Part shown: positions 14,260-20,552 of the stretch, piece after piece | Position numbering within the stretch: the stretch's first letter is position 1 | How the letters are laid out: each line of letters opens with the position of its first letter | DNA from: Clostridiales bacterium | Lineage (GTDB): Bacteria > Bacillota > Clostridia > Christensenellales > CAG-138 | Direction: 5' to 3' | Length of the DNA stretch: 20,552 nt | Assembly: GCA_031270585.1 (NCBI GenBank) | Contig: JAISXK010000051.1 | Location: forward strand, 1 to 20,552 | Position numbers and translations under genes: made by a program | The notes under the pieces: generated by a model | What the model saw: only the letters and a program-made list of their open reading frames with translations | What the model was told of the DNA's origin: nothing | Database searches by the model: none

Positions 14260-14310
14260 ATGGCGATTTATGGCGGCGTCCGCCCCATAGTATACGGCCA
14301 TGGGATTTAG
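14260..14310 (+). CDS. Possible 16-codon leader peptide before rpmG
   Basis: A mini-ORF reading MAIYGGVRPIVYGHGI ends at a TAG that forms the first bases of the rpmG ribosome binding site (TAGGAGG). A purine stretch GATGAGAAG precedes its ATG. It is built on a perfect 10-bp tandem duplication, ATTTATGGCG (14256-14265, 14266-14275). Whether it is translated is unknown; the placement would allow translational coupling to rpmG. It may be chance. Confidence 0.25.
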   Translation: MAIYGGVRPIVYGHGI

Positions 14311-14323
14311 GAGGAAAGAGAGT

Positions 14324-14473
14324 ATGCGCGTGAGGATTACGCTTGCATGCCAGGAATGCAAGCAAAGAAACTATAACACATTCAAGAACAAGAAGAACGA
14401 TCCGGACAGGCTGGAGTTCAACAAATACTGCCGTTTCTGCCGTAAGCATACCACGCATAAAGAGGCGAAATAG
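14324..14473 (+). CDS. rpmG: 50S ribosomal protein L33 (zinc-binding type)
   Basis: A 49-aa protein, MRVRITLACQECKQRNYN... ending KHTTHKEAK. It has the two CxxC pairs (C9/C12 and C36/C39) of the zinc-binding L33 form. L33 sits in the large ribosomal subunit near the E site. The start is clear: ATG preceded by TAGGAGGAAAGAGAGT. It heads the operon that continues with secE and nusG, the standard Firmicute order. The zinc form means that ribosomes of this strain need zinc for this protein; no cysteine-free paralogue is seen in the window. Confidence 0.96.
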   Translation: MRVRITLACQECKQRNYNTFKNKKNDPDRLEFNKYCRFCRKHTTHKEAK

Positions 14474-14532
14474 CGGCTTGGGCGGTTACGGGTGCGGTTA
14501 CGGGTATTGAAAAAATAAAGCGGGGTAGTAGT

Positions 14533-14769
14533 ATGTCTTCAGAAAAAAAACCGGCAAAGGTAAAAAAAGAGCGCAAAATCCAGCCTGTTAAGTATTTTAA
14601 GGATGTCCTGGCAGAACTTAAAAAGCTGACTTGGCCCACCAAAAAAGAGCTCATATCGCTCACCGGCGCGGTGTTTGCGTTTTTGATCGCCATGGCCGTC
14701 ATGATAGGCATTATGGATTTTCTGTTTAACGCCGGGATAGAAGGGTTAACCGGCATAATCAAAGGTTAG
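14533..14769 (+). CDS. secE: Preprotein translocase subunit SecE
   Basis: A 78-aa single-span SecE. Residues 1-20 are lysine-rich and cytosolic. They are followed by the conserved amphipathic helix KYFKDVLAELKKLTWPTKKEL (the TWP motif is diagnostic) and one membrane span at about 41-66 (ISLTGAVFAFLIAMAVMIGIM). It clamps SecY in the protein-export channel. The RBS region is weak (GCGGGGTAGTAGT before ATG), so expression may depend on upstream translation. It lies 59 bp after rpmG and before nusG, as is standard in bacteria. Confidence 0.95.
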   Translation: MSSEKKPAKVKKERKIQPVKYFKDVLAELKKLTWPTKKELISLTGAVFAFLIAMAVMIGIMDFLFNAGIEGLTGIIKG

Positions 14770-14786
14770 GCCGGCGCGCTGCGGCG

Positions 14787-14848
14787 GGATTTTAAAGAGG
14801 CAGGATTTAAAGAGACGGGATTTAAAGAGGCGATATTTAGAGAGGAGG
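14787..14848 (+). repeat. Four tandem copies of a 15-16 bp Shine-Dalgarno-like unit before nusG
   Basis: Head-to-tail units at 14787-14802, 14803-14817, 14818-14832 and 14833-14848, consensus GGATTTAAAGAGGCG. Each holds an AAAGAGG-like purine run. The last, diverged unit ends AGAGAGGAGG and is the functional nusG ribosome binding site, 10 nt before its ATG. Confidence 0.8.
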
Positions 14849-14858
14849 CCGGAGTAAC

Positions 14859-15386
14859 ATGAGCGAGCAAGAGGAAGCAAAATGGTATGTGATACACACG
14901 TATTCCGGCTACGAAAACAAAGTAAAAGAGGACTTGGAGAAATCCGTTGAAAATATCGGCCTGCAGGATCAGGTATTGGAGATAAAATACCCAACGGAAG
15001 AGACCATAGAAATAGGCAAAAACGGCAAAAAGAAGGTCGCGCAGCGCAAGGTGTACCCGGGCTATGTCATGGTCAAAATGTTCATGAACGACAAAACCTG
15101 GTATGTGGTGCGCAACACCCGCGGCGTCACCGGCTTCGTGGGCCCGGGCAGCAAGCCCATACCGCTCACGGATGAAGAGGTCACCGCGATGGGCGTGGAG
15201 CGCATCCCCATCGTACTCAATATCGAGGTGGGGGAAGAGGTGCGCGTCGTATCCGGCCCGCTGGAGAAGTTCATCGGCCGTGTGGAGGCGCTCGATCCCG
15301 AGCGCCAGAAGATCAAGCTTACGGTATCCATGTTTGGCCGCGATACGCCCGTAGAGCTTGATTTTATACAGGTTCAAAAGCTATAA
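14859..15386 (+). CDS. nusG: Transcription termination/antitermination factor NusG
   Basis: A 175-aa NusG that binds RNA polymerase and modulates pausing and termination. The NGN domain spans about 1-110, with WYVIHTYSGYENKVKEDL at the start, PGYVMVKM in the middle and WYVVRNTRGVTGFVGPGSKP as the polymerase-contacting region. The KOW domain is at about 125-175: VRVVSGPLEKFIGRVEALDP ... LTVSMFGRDTPVELDFIQVQKL. Size and layout are standard. It follows secE and precedes rplK, the universal order. Its RBS belongs to the last copy of the tandem repeat upstream. Confidence 0.98.
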   Translation: MSEQEEAKWYVIHTYSGYENKVKEDLEKSVENIGLQDQVLEIKYPTEETIEIGKNGKKKVAQRKVYPGYVMVKMFMNDKTWYVVRNTRGVTGFVGPGSKPIPLTDEEVTAMGVERIPIVLNIEVGEEVRVVSGPLEKFIGRVEALDPERQKIKLTVSMFGRDTPVELDFIQVQKL

Positions 15387-15498
15387 CGGCCGCTGGTTAT
15401 AAATGTATCGGCTGCCGGAAACAAAGTGGGAGGGGCGGCACCCCGTATACCACGGCTTGCAAATGAGACGCAAAAATATTTGTAGAGAGGAAACTGCA

Positions 15499-15924
15499 AT
15501 GGCAAAGAAAATCACAGGCTATATCAAGCTGCAGATCCCCGCCGGCAAGGCCACGCCGGCGCCGCCCGTAGGCCCCGCGCTGGGCCAGCATGGCGTAAAC
15601 ATCATGGGTTTCTGTAAGGAGTTCAACGAGCGCACAACGAAACAGGTCGGCCTTATTATCCCCGTGGTGATCACGGTATATGCCGACCGCAGCTTTAGCT
15701 TTATAACAAAAACCCCTCCCGCCGCAGTGCTGATTAAAAAAGCATGCAATATCGAAAGCGGGTCGGGCACGCCCAACACGACAAAGGTAGCCACCATCAC
15801 GCAGGCCCAGCTTCGCGAGATTGCGGAAACCAAAATGCCCGACCTTAACGCCGCAAGCGTCGAGGCCGCCATGCGCATGGTCGCGGGTACGGCGCGCTCT
15901 ATGGGCGTCACCGTGAGCGGTTGA
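15499..15924 (+). CDS. rplK: 50S ribosomal protein L11
   Basis: L11 (141 aa), part of the GTPase-associated centre with 23S rRNA and L10/L12. It shows the classical N-terminus MAKKITGYIKLQIPAGKATP, APPVGPALGQHGVNIM, and the C-terminal rRNA-binding region with ETKMPDLNAASVEAAMRMVA and GTARSMGVTV. The reading frame is open from 15403, but ATG 15499, preceded by GAGAGGAAACTGCA, gives the family start. It is followed 15 bp later by rplA. Confidence 0.98.
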   Translation: MAKKITGYIKLQIPAGKATPAPPVGPALGQHGVNIMGFCKEFNERTTKQVGLIIPVVITVYADRSFSFITKTPPAAVLIKKACNIESGSGTPNTTKVATITQAQLREIAETKMPDLNAASVEAAMRMVAGTARSMGVTVSG

Positions 15925-15939
15925 AGGGGGTAATGGAAG

Positions 15940-16632
15940 ATGAAGCGTGGTAAAAAATATCAGGATAGCGTAAAGCTGATCGACAAAACAAACCTTTACG
16001 ACGTGCGCGAGGGCCTTGCGTTGCTGCTGCAAACAGCCAAAGCGAAGTTTGACGAAACCGTGGAGGTGCATGTGCGCCTGGGCGTAGACTCGCGCCATGC
16101 CGATCAACAGGTGCGCGGCGCCGTTGTGCTGCCGCACGGCACAGGCAAAAAGGTGCGCGTATTGGTGTTTGCGAAGGCCGACAAGGCGCGTGAAGCGCAG
16201 GAAGCCGGCGCGGATTATGTGGGCGATGAAGATCTTGTAAAGAAGATTCAGACTGAAAACTGGTTCGAGTTTGACGTTTGCGTCGCCACCCCCGATATGA
16301 TGGGCCTCGTTGGCCGCATCGGGCGGGTGCTGGGGCCCAAGGGCCTTATGCCCAACCCCAAGAGCGGCACGGTCACCATGGATGTGGGCAGGGCGGTCAA
16401 CGAGATCAAATCCGGTAAAGTCGAATACAGGCTTGATAAAACCAACATCGTGCACTGCCCCGTGGGCAAGGTGTCGTTCGGCGCGGATAAATTGGAAGAA
16501 AACCTGCGCATGCTGATGGAGGCTATCATCAAGGCCAAACCTTCGGCCGCAAAAGGCACATATCTGCGTAGCGTAGCGCTTTCCGCCACCATGGGCCCCG
16601 GCATCAAGTTCAACCCCGTGCGCTTTAGCTAA
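15940..16632 (+). CDS. rplA: 50S ribosomal protein L1
   Basis: L1 (230 aa), of the L1 stalk that moves deacylated tRNA from the E site. In many bacteria it also represses its own mRNA by binding it. Motifs: GKKYQDSVKLIDKTNLYDVREGL at the N-terminus, VRGAVVLPHGTGKKVRVLVFA, the loop MGLVGRIGRVLGPKGLMPNPKSGTV and the C-terminal GTYLRSVALSATMGPGIKFNP. Length is standard. RBS AAGGGGGTAATGGAAG precedes the ATG. Last gene of the first ribosomal segment; rplJ-rplL have their own promoter. Confidence 0.98.
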   Translation: MKRGKKYQDSVKLIDKTNLYDVREGLALLLQTAKAKFDETVEVHVRLGVDSRHADQQVRGAVVLPHGTGKKVRVLVFAKADKAREAQEAGADYVGDEDLVKKIQTENWFEFDVCVATPDMMGLVGRIGRVLGPKGLMPNPKSGTVTMDVGRAVNEIKSGKVEYRLDKTNIVHCPVGKVSFGADKLEENLRMLMEAIIKAKPSAAKGTYLRSVALSATMGPGIKFNPVRFS

Positions 16633-16684
16633 GCATAGCGCGCCAAACCGGGTTTAAAATTGGCTGGTGCGATGCCGGAGCGCG

Positions 16685-16714
16685 TTGACAGCCTTGGTGC
16701 GGGCGTGGTATACT
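16685..16714 (+). promoter_or_regulatory. Promoter of rplJ-rplL
   Basis: TTGACA (16685-16690), an 18-bp spacer, TATACT (16709-16714), located after the rplA stop and 33 bp before the L10 leader. It allows rplJ-rplL to be transcribed apart from rplKA. Confidence 0.75.
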
Positions 16715-16746
16715 GCCGGGGTGGAAATGAATATATGTATTCGCCA

Positions 16747-16845
16747 AAGACAGCAGGTGCGTAAGGTACGCTTAATTTCCTGCCGAGGTGGGTAACAAAT
16801 GAAGGTTTGTTATGCCTCTTCGCTTTGCGCGAAGGGGCTTTCCAT
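16747..16845 (+). promoter_or_regulatory. Ribosomal protein L10 leader
   Basis: The stretch AGACAGCAGGTGCG ... CTTAATTTCCTGCCGAGGTG has the form of the conserved Firmicute L10 leader, which L10(L12)4 binds to regulate rplJ-rplL. A second hairpin AACAAA/TTTGTT (16794-16811) follows. It ends in a 10-bp stem GCCTCTTCGC / GCGAAGGGGC (16814-16838) with a short T-run, a likely attenuation terminator. Confidence 0.85.
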
Positions 16846-16913
16846 TGGTTTAAAACGTTCATTTGGTTTAAAACGTTAATTGGTTTGAAACATTAAATTG
16901 TTTGAAGCGTTAA
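16844..16913 (+). repeat. Four degenerate 17-18 bp tandem repeats before rplJ
   Basis: Units at about 16844, 16861, 16879 and 16896, consensus ATTGGTTTAAAACGTTA, the first two nearly identical and the last two diverged. They lie between the attenuator hairpin of the L10 leader and the rplJ ribosome binding site (GAAGGAGGTG). No match to a known leader element is recognised. Confidence 0.75.
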
Positions 16914-16934
16914 AGTTGAGAAGGAGGTGAAACC

Positions 16935-17513
16935 ATGGCAAACATCAGAAATATTGAACTAAAAGCCCAAAAGGTCGCTGAGGTTTCCGAAAAACTGCAA
17001 AAGGCCAGATCGGTCGTGCTGTTTGATTATCGCGGCCTGACCGTTTCTGAGGTTACGAACCTCAGAAACGAGATGCGCAACGCGGGCGTCGAATATGTCG
17101 TGCATAAAAACGGCATCGTAAGGCGCGCGGCTGCCGCCGCCGGTATTGACGAAGCGGTAAACGGCTATCTCAAAGGGCCCAACGCCTTTGCGTTTGGGTA
17201 TGAGGATATGATAGTTCCCGCGAAAATACTCAAAGACTTTATCAAAAAGACCAGGAAGTGCGAAATCAAGGGCGGCATCGTAGAAGGCAAGGTTGAATCG
17301 GCGGAATTCATCAACGCGTTGGCGGATATGCCCTCGCGCGAGACGCTCATCGCGCGCCTGCTTGGCAGCATGATGTCCCCGATATCCGGCCTTGCTATTG
17401 CGCTTGACCGGATAGCGGATAAACTTGAACAGGAAGGCCCTGCGGCGGCAGCGGCTGCCCCGGCGACGGCGGCGGAGCAGCCGGTTGAAGCGGCGGAGCA
17501 GCCGGCGGAATAA
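16935..17513 (+). CDS. rplJ: 50S ribosomal protein L10
   Basis: L10 (192 aa) forms the base of the L7/L12 stalk. The core runs from about 1 to 165: ELKAQKVAEVSEKLQKARSV, VLFDYRGLTVSEVTNLRNEM, YVVHKNGIVRRAAAAAG, GPNAFAFGYED, and the L12-binding helix LIARLLGSMMSPISGLAIALDRI. After about residue 168 the protein has an Ala/Pro/Glu-rich tail with a repeated AAEQP(V/A)E motif that makes it longer than typical L10. At DNA level the tail contains a 16-bp direct repeat 21 bp apart (17469 and 17490). RBS GAAGGAGGTG is near-perfect. It is regulated by the upstream L10 leader and cotranscribed with rplL. Confidence 0.97.
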   Translation: MANIRNIELKAQKVAEVSEKLQKARSVVLFDYRGLTVSEVTNLRNEMRNAGVEYVVHKNGIVRRAAAAAGIDEAVNGYLKGPNAFAFGYEDMIVPAKILKDFIKKTRKCEIKGGIVEGKVESAEFINALADMPSRETLIARLLGSMMSPISGLAIALDRIADKLEQEGPAAAAAAPATAAEQPVEAAEQPAE

Positions 17514-17550
17514 GCCTTGAACCAACAACAATTTTTAAAGGAGAACGACA

Positions 17551-17925
17551 ATGAATAAAGAGCAATGGATTGAAGAGATCAAGGCGATGTCCGTTATGGA
17601 ACTCCATGATCTCGTGAAGGCTTTGGAAGAAGAGTTTGGCGTATCGGCGTCCGCTGCGATGGTTGTGGCTGCGGGCCCCTCAGCCGGCGATGGCGGCGAA
17701 GCGGAAGAGGAGAAGACCGAGTTTGACGCGGTGCTTGTAACCGTTGGCGCCGAGAAGATCAAGGTCATCAAGGTTGTGCGCGAGCTCACCGGCCTGGGCC
17801 TCAAAGAGGCCAAAGAGCTCGTTGATAACGCGCCAAAACCTGTTAAAGAGGGCGTATCCAAAGAGGAATGCGACAAGGTAGTGGCCGCTTTCAAAGAGGT
17901 TGGGGCTACCGTCGAAATCAAATAA
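17551..17925 (+). CDS. rplL: 50S ribosomal protein L7/L12
   Basis: L7/L12 (124 aa), the multicopy stalk protein that recruits translation GTPases. The N-terminal dimerisation and L10-binding domain is at 1-35 (MELHDLVKALEEEFGVSA). A short Ala/Gly/Glu hinge covers about 36-54, and the C-terminal factor-binding domain 55-124 reads EFDAVLVTVGAEKIKVIKVV, LTGLGLKEAKELVDNAPKPV and KVVAAFKEVGATVEIK. RBS AAAGGAG lies 9 nt before ATG. In most bacteria rpoB follows; here a hairpin and then an unrelated regulatory/transport cassette follow instead. Confidence 0.98.
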   Translation: MNKEQWIEEIKAMSVMELHDLVKALEEEFGVSASAAMVVAAGPSAGDGGEAEEEKTEFDAVLVTVGAEKIKVIKVVRELTGLGLKEAKELVDNAPKPVKEGVSKEECDKVVAAFKEVGATVEIK

Positions 17926-17968
17926 GGCAAACGCGGCAAAAATAGCGCGCGTATCCAAAAAACAAAAC

Positions 17969-18010
17969 AAGCGGGCCGGGATAACCAGGTATGGTTCACG
18001 GCCCGTTTGC
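17969..18010. terminator. Hairpin terminator after rplL
   Basis: AAGCGGGCCG pairs with CGGCCCGTTT around a loop of about 20 nt that can pair further (GGATAACC / GGTATGGTTC). On the plus strand it is followed by GCTTAT, a weak U-tract. On the minus strand a much better T-run (TTGTTTTGTTTTTT) follows, so it works best in the reverse direction or in both. Confidence 0.6.
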
Positions 18011-18109
18011 TTATGCGCGACACGAGGTCACGTAAGGAAACTGTTCGGCTCTGACCGAATCTGCTGTTCCATTAGCGGCAGCCTATCGTCGCCAAACCAG
18101 TAAAATGCC

Positions 18110-18115
18110 TATAAT
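18110..18115 (+). promoter_or_regulatory. Candidate -10 box for the LytTR cassette
   Basis: TATAAT about 95 bp upstream of the TTG start. There is no good -35 at 17 bp, as expected for an activator-dependent promoter. The region 17926-18210 otherwise holds only the rplL hairpin and the small palindrome below. Confidence 0.4.
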
Positions 18116-18133
18116 TTGTATTTCAGTATCGGA

Positions 18134-18145
18134 AACTTGTAAGTT
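18134..18145. promoter_or_regulatory. Small palindrome in the LytTR leader
   Basis: AACTT-GT-AAGTT, 19 bp downstream of the -10 candidate and upstream of the LytTR gene. It could be an operator. LytTR proteins usually bind paired direct repeats, so the assignment is uncertain. Confidence 0.3.
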
Positions 18146-18210
18146 GGTAGAAACCATATTGCGTTATAAACGTGTAGCCATATACTTGAAAGAAATGGGG
18201 TGAAGCCAGG

Positions 18211-18666
18211 TTGAAACTTATCAAAAAACAGATAGACGGCCAGGCCGAAACAGAAGTGGAGGTTCGCTACGCTAAGATGGACACCGAAGTAATCAAGCTG
18301 ATTGAGCGTATCGAGCAAACCGAAAATTTCATTTGCGGCACAGACAACGGACGGCAGTATAAAATCCGAACAAGTGATATATATTACGCGGAAAGTGTGG
18401 ATAAGAAAACCTTTATCTACACGAAGGAGGCTGTGTTCCGCTCGAATTTACGGCTTTATCAGTTAATCGAGATACTGAAAGCAGATGACTTTGTTCAGGT
18501 CAGCAAGTTCTGCCTGATCAATATGAATGCCTTGGAAAGTATACGCACCTTGTTCAACAGCCGTTTGGAGGCAATACTCATCAACGGCGAAAAAGTTAAT
18601 GTTTCTCGAACATATTTGACTAATGTAAATATGGCGTTTGCTTCAAAGGCGGGAGATTCGGAATGA
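18211..18666 (+). CDS. LytTR-domain transcriptional regulator
   Basis: A 151-aa DNA-binding protein with a C-terminal LytTR domain (about 45-145). Visible are GRQYKIRTSDIYYAESVDKKTFIYT, VFRSNLRLYQLIEIL, DDFVQVSKFCLINMNALESI and LINGEKVNVSRTYLTNV, the typical beta-rich LytTR pattern. The N-terminus (1-40) is a short helical region, not a receiver domain, so this is the stand-alone type that is usually paired with a DUF3021 membrane protein and not with a sensor kinase. The start is TTG with ATGGGGTGAAG upstream. It overlaps the next gene by 4 bp (ATGA). DNA here is clearly richer in A/T than the preceding ribosomal genes. The regulated target is probably the cassette itself. Confidence 0.88.
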   Translation: MKLIKKQIDGQAETEVEVRYAKMDTEVIKLIERIEQTENFICGTDNGRQYKIRTSDIYYAESVDKKTFIYTKEAVFRSNLRLYQLIEILKADDFVQVSKFCLINMNALESIRTLFNSRLEAILINGEKVNVSRTYLTNVNMAFASKAGDSE

Positions 18667-19064
18667 AGAAATTTATCAAAAAATTGTTAATGTTTTTTGG
18701 ACTGGCTTCTATTTCAGCCACGGTAATCCCTGCTATTGTCAATAGCTATTGGGAAGCTGCCATATTTGCATTTCAATTGCTGTTCATGCTGCTTGTAGTT
18801 TTCCTGCTTCAATTGCTTACCGAAAAACTTTCCTTGAAGATACCCCTGCTTAAATATTTCATTGACCTTGTAATAACGCTTTCAGTTGGATTGTCTTTCG
18901 GCTGGATCTGGAAATGGTATGAGCCGTCATACGCTTGGATGATGTTCGCAATGATTATCCCGGTTTATGTTATCGGATATTTTCTCGACATCGTTAAGGT
19001 CAAGAAGGACGTAAAAGTTATCAATCAACAAATTAAACGCAGGCGCGAAAAATTGAGGGAGTAA
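18663..19064 (+). CDS. DUF3021 family membrane protein
   Basis: A 133-aa membrane protein with four predicted spans (about 8-28, 31-52, 64-84 and 92-110) and a Lys/Arg-rich cytosolic tail (VKVKKDVKVINQQIKRRREK). Position and pattern (WEAAIFAFQLLFMLLVVFLLQ, GWIWKWYEPSYAW) fit the DUF3021 family. Members are encoded next to LytTR regulators and are thought to hold or modulate them at the membrane; this is family-based inference. It is translationally coupled to the LytTR gene and ends 7 bp before the permease gene. Confidence 0.82.
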   Translation: MKKFIKKLLMFFGLASISATVIPAIVNSYWEAAIFAFQLLFMLLVVFLLQLLTEKLSLKIPLLKYFIDLVITLSVGLSFGWIWKWYEPSYAWMMFAMIIPVYVIGYFLDIVKVKKDVKVINQQIKRRREKLRE

Positions 19065-19071
19065 AAAGCTG

Positions 19072-20552
19072 ATGATTGCTAAAACACTATTATCGACATT
19101 GATGAGAAAAAAAGCAAGGACATTGCTGCTGTTGTTCTCCATAGCGGCCTGCGCTTCGCTTCTATTCGCAAATGTCGGTTTCCAAAAAAGCATAGGGCAG
19201 ACGGTTTACGAAAATAGCGTCCGCTACAGCGGGAACGCGGATATTTATATCACTGTAAAGCAGTCGGTTGGAGCGAAGGAATGGATAGATACGAAACTGT
19301 TAGCCCCTTATGCCGAGCAATTTGAATACATGCAAGAGTTAATAAGAAGCAAGGTTCTTTACGCCCCCGGGAATGCCGATACACAGCACTATTTTACGGC
19401 ATTCGGTACGGATATAGTTGAGTTTAACGCGCGCAATCCGCTGTCGTTGGAATCCGGGAGCGTGGACAACTGGTTCGGCGACAAACTTATTATGAGCGCT
19501 GTTTTCGCGGAACAATTGAGTGTAACTGTCGGGGATACCCTTCCGCTGGAAATAGACGGTCAGGCACGGGATTTTCTGATTGCAGGGATTAGTCAGCCAA
19601 GAGGATTGTTTGCCCGCGATGTAGCTGATGGCGGATATTTACTTATGCCGTATGAAACCTTGCAAGATGTTCTCGGCGGAAACTGCAATTTGATTTTTAT
19701 TAAAGCAGATAATCCGTTTTCTGTTAATAGCTTAAAACAAACCCTTACCGAAGCAATGCCGCAATACAGTGTGAATCTTGGCATTGACCATACCATTATA
19801 AACGCGGAGACAAATAATTTTGTAATGCCTTTCTGGATTTCAAGCGTACTCGTTGTGTTTATGAGTGTTTTCATCATTTATTCATCGTTCAACCTAATCG
19901 TTAGCGAGCGAATCAAAATGCTTGGGATTCTTCGCAGTGTGGGCTGTTCCCGCAATAAAATAAACCGCATTCTGATAGCGGAAAGTATAGTTGTCGGCAT
20001 TGTCGGCGGCGCTATCGGCTGTATGCTGGGCGTTGTCGTTCTGCACCTAATAAAAGCCATGTTTTTCAGTGGAAACACGAACACAGAAGAAAGCCGCATT
20101 GTTCTTGGTTTATATGAGGTTGTTTTCACAATGGCCGCTTCGGTAATTCTGACAGTATTAAGTGCAATGCTCCCCATTTTCAATACCACGAAAATGCCTG
20201 TAAAAAACATAATTCTAAATGATTATCAAAGGCAGAGAGTTAAATCCGGCAAGCGTTGGGGCTTGGGGATTTTTATGTTTATTCCTGTCGTAGTCGTCCC
20301 ATTCGTTGTTGGGCAGGGATTGACTGGAATGATTATCGCGTCCTTGTCGTTTGTTTTGGCGCTTGTCGGGCTTAACCTGATGATTCCCGGTATTTGCCGT
20401 TTTTTTGCGCATATCTTCCGTAACGCCCCGCAGGAAATTGTATTGGGGGTACGCAATGCGGGCGATTTTGAGGCTCTTGTGAACAACACGCGCTTATTCG
20501 CCACTACAATTGCTATCATGGTTCTTATGACAACGCTGTTTAACACACTGGC
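19072..20552 (+). CDS. FtsX-like permease (partial, runs off window)
   Basis: An open frame of 493 codons with no stop before the window end, so the gene is truncated at the edge. It begins MIAKTLLSTLMRKKARTLLLLFSIA, the usual start of an ABC-type FtsX/MacB permease: a basic N-terminus and a first membrane span (about 16-34). A large extracytoplasmic domain follows (about 40-250), including a FGDKLIMSAVFAEQL segment. The first FtsX membrane block is at about 250-375 (WISSVLVVFMSVFIIYSSFN, then SERIKMLGILRSVGCSRNKI, the classic loop). Further spans at about 395-440 and the start of another at about 483 suggest a second FtsX half beyond the window. RBS GAGGGAG precedes ATG. No ATPase is seen yet; it would be expected downstream or elsewhere. 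Confidence 0.85.
   Translation, partial: MIAKTLLSTLMRKKARTLLLLFSIAACASLLFANVGFQKSIGQTVYENSVRYSGNADIYITVKQSVGAKEWIDTKLLAPYAEQFEYMQELIRSKVLYAPGNADTQHYFTAFGTDIVEFNARNPLSLESGSVDNWFGDKLIMSAVFAEQLSVTVGDTLPLEIDGQARDFLIAGISQPRGLFARDVADGGYLLMPYETLQDVLGGNCNLIFIKADNPFSVNSLKQTLTEAMPQYSVNLGIDHTIINAETNNFVMPFWISSVLVVFMSVFIIYSSFNLIVSERIKMLGILRSVGCSRNKINRILIAESIVVGIVGGAIGCMLGVVVLHLIKAMFFSGNTNTEESRIVLGLYEVVFTMAASVILTVLSAMLPIFNTTKMPVKNIILNDYQRQRVKSGKRWGLGIFMFIPVVVVPFVVGQGLTGMIIASLSFVLALVGLNLMIPGICRFFAHIFRNAPQEIVLGVRNAGDFEALVNNTRLFATTIAIMVLMTTLFNTL

Noticed and set aside
15397..16455. Long open frame (352 codons) on the minus strand across rplK and rplA
   Set aside because: It is antisense to two unmistakable ribosomal protein genes, has a His/Arg/Ala-rich composition typical of GC-rich shadow frames, and resembles no family.

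Overview
The window looks like chromosome of a fairly GC-rich anaerobic Firmicute of the class Clostridia. Evidence: an acetate kinase/phosphotransacetylase pair, a SAM-I riboswitch on metK, an L10 leader before rplJ-rplL, zinc-type L33 followed by secE-nusG-rplK-rplA, strong GGAGG ribosome binding sites with many TTG/GTG starts, and tRNA genes that encode their own CCA. A finer placement is not possible from the sequence alone.

Layout. 1-4124 (minus strand): ackA and pta (acetate/ATP production) behind an extended -10 promoter, then an HD-GYP c-di-GMP phosphodiesterase-type gene and a small amidase-domain protein. 4332-4982 (plus): an SH3-domain lipoprotein, convergent with glmU (5061-6440, minus), with a bidirectional terminator between them. 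6775-7695 (plus): a Myb/SANT-like coiled-coil regulator. 7847-9286 (minus): metK with its SAM-I riboswitch and a clear promoter. 9288-9357: a GC-rich repeat array. 9367-11669 (minus): a PadR-DUF1048-DrrA/DrrB efflux cassette. 11945-12285 (plus): a tRNA cluster Arg-His-Gln-Lys with promoter and terminator. 12381-12905 (plus): a LinA-like nucleotidyltransferase flanked by an 11-bp direct repeat. 13054-14013 (minus): a YhaM-like 3'-5' exoribonuclease. 14189-17925 (plus): the translation/transcription operon rpmG-secE-nusG-rplK-rplA, then rplJ-rplL with its own promoter and L10 leader. 18211 to the window edge (plus): a visibly AT-richer LytTR-DUF3021-FtsX-like permease cassette, sitting where rpoB would be expected.

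Most genes are ordinary housekeeping genes, and I see no convincing undescribed system. The least explained signal is a recurring pattern of short tandem duplications (10-18 bp units, 2-5 copies) in the intergenic and 5' leader regions: downstream of drrB, before the tRNA operon, in the rpmG leader, before nusG and before rplJ. Two accessory modules (PadR/DrrAB and LytTR/FtsX), plus the LinA-like gene beside the tRNAs, are the likeliest horizontally acquired parts.
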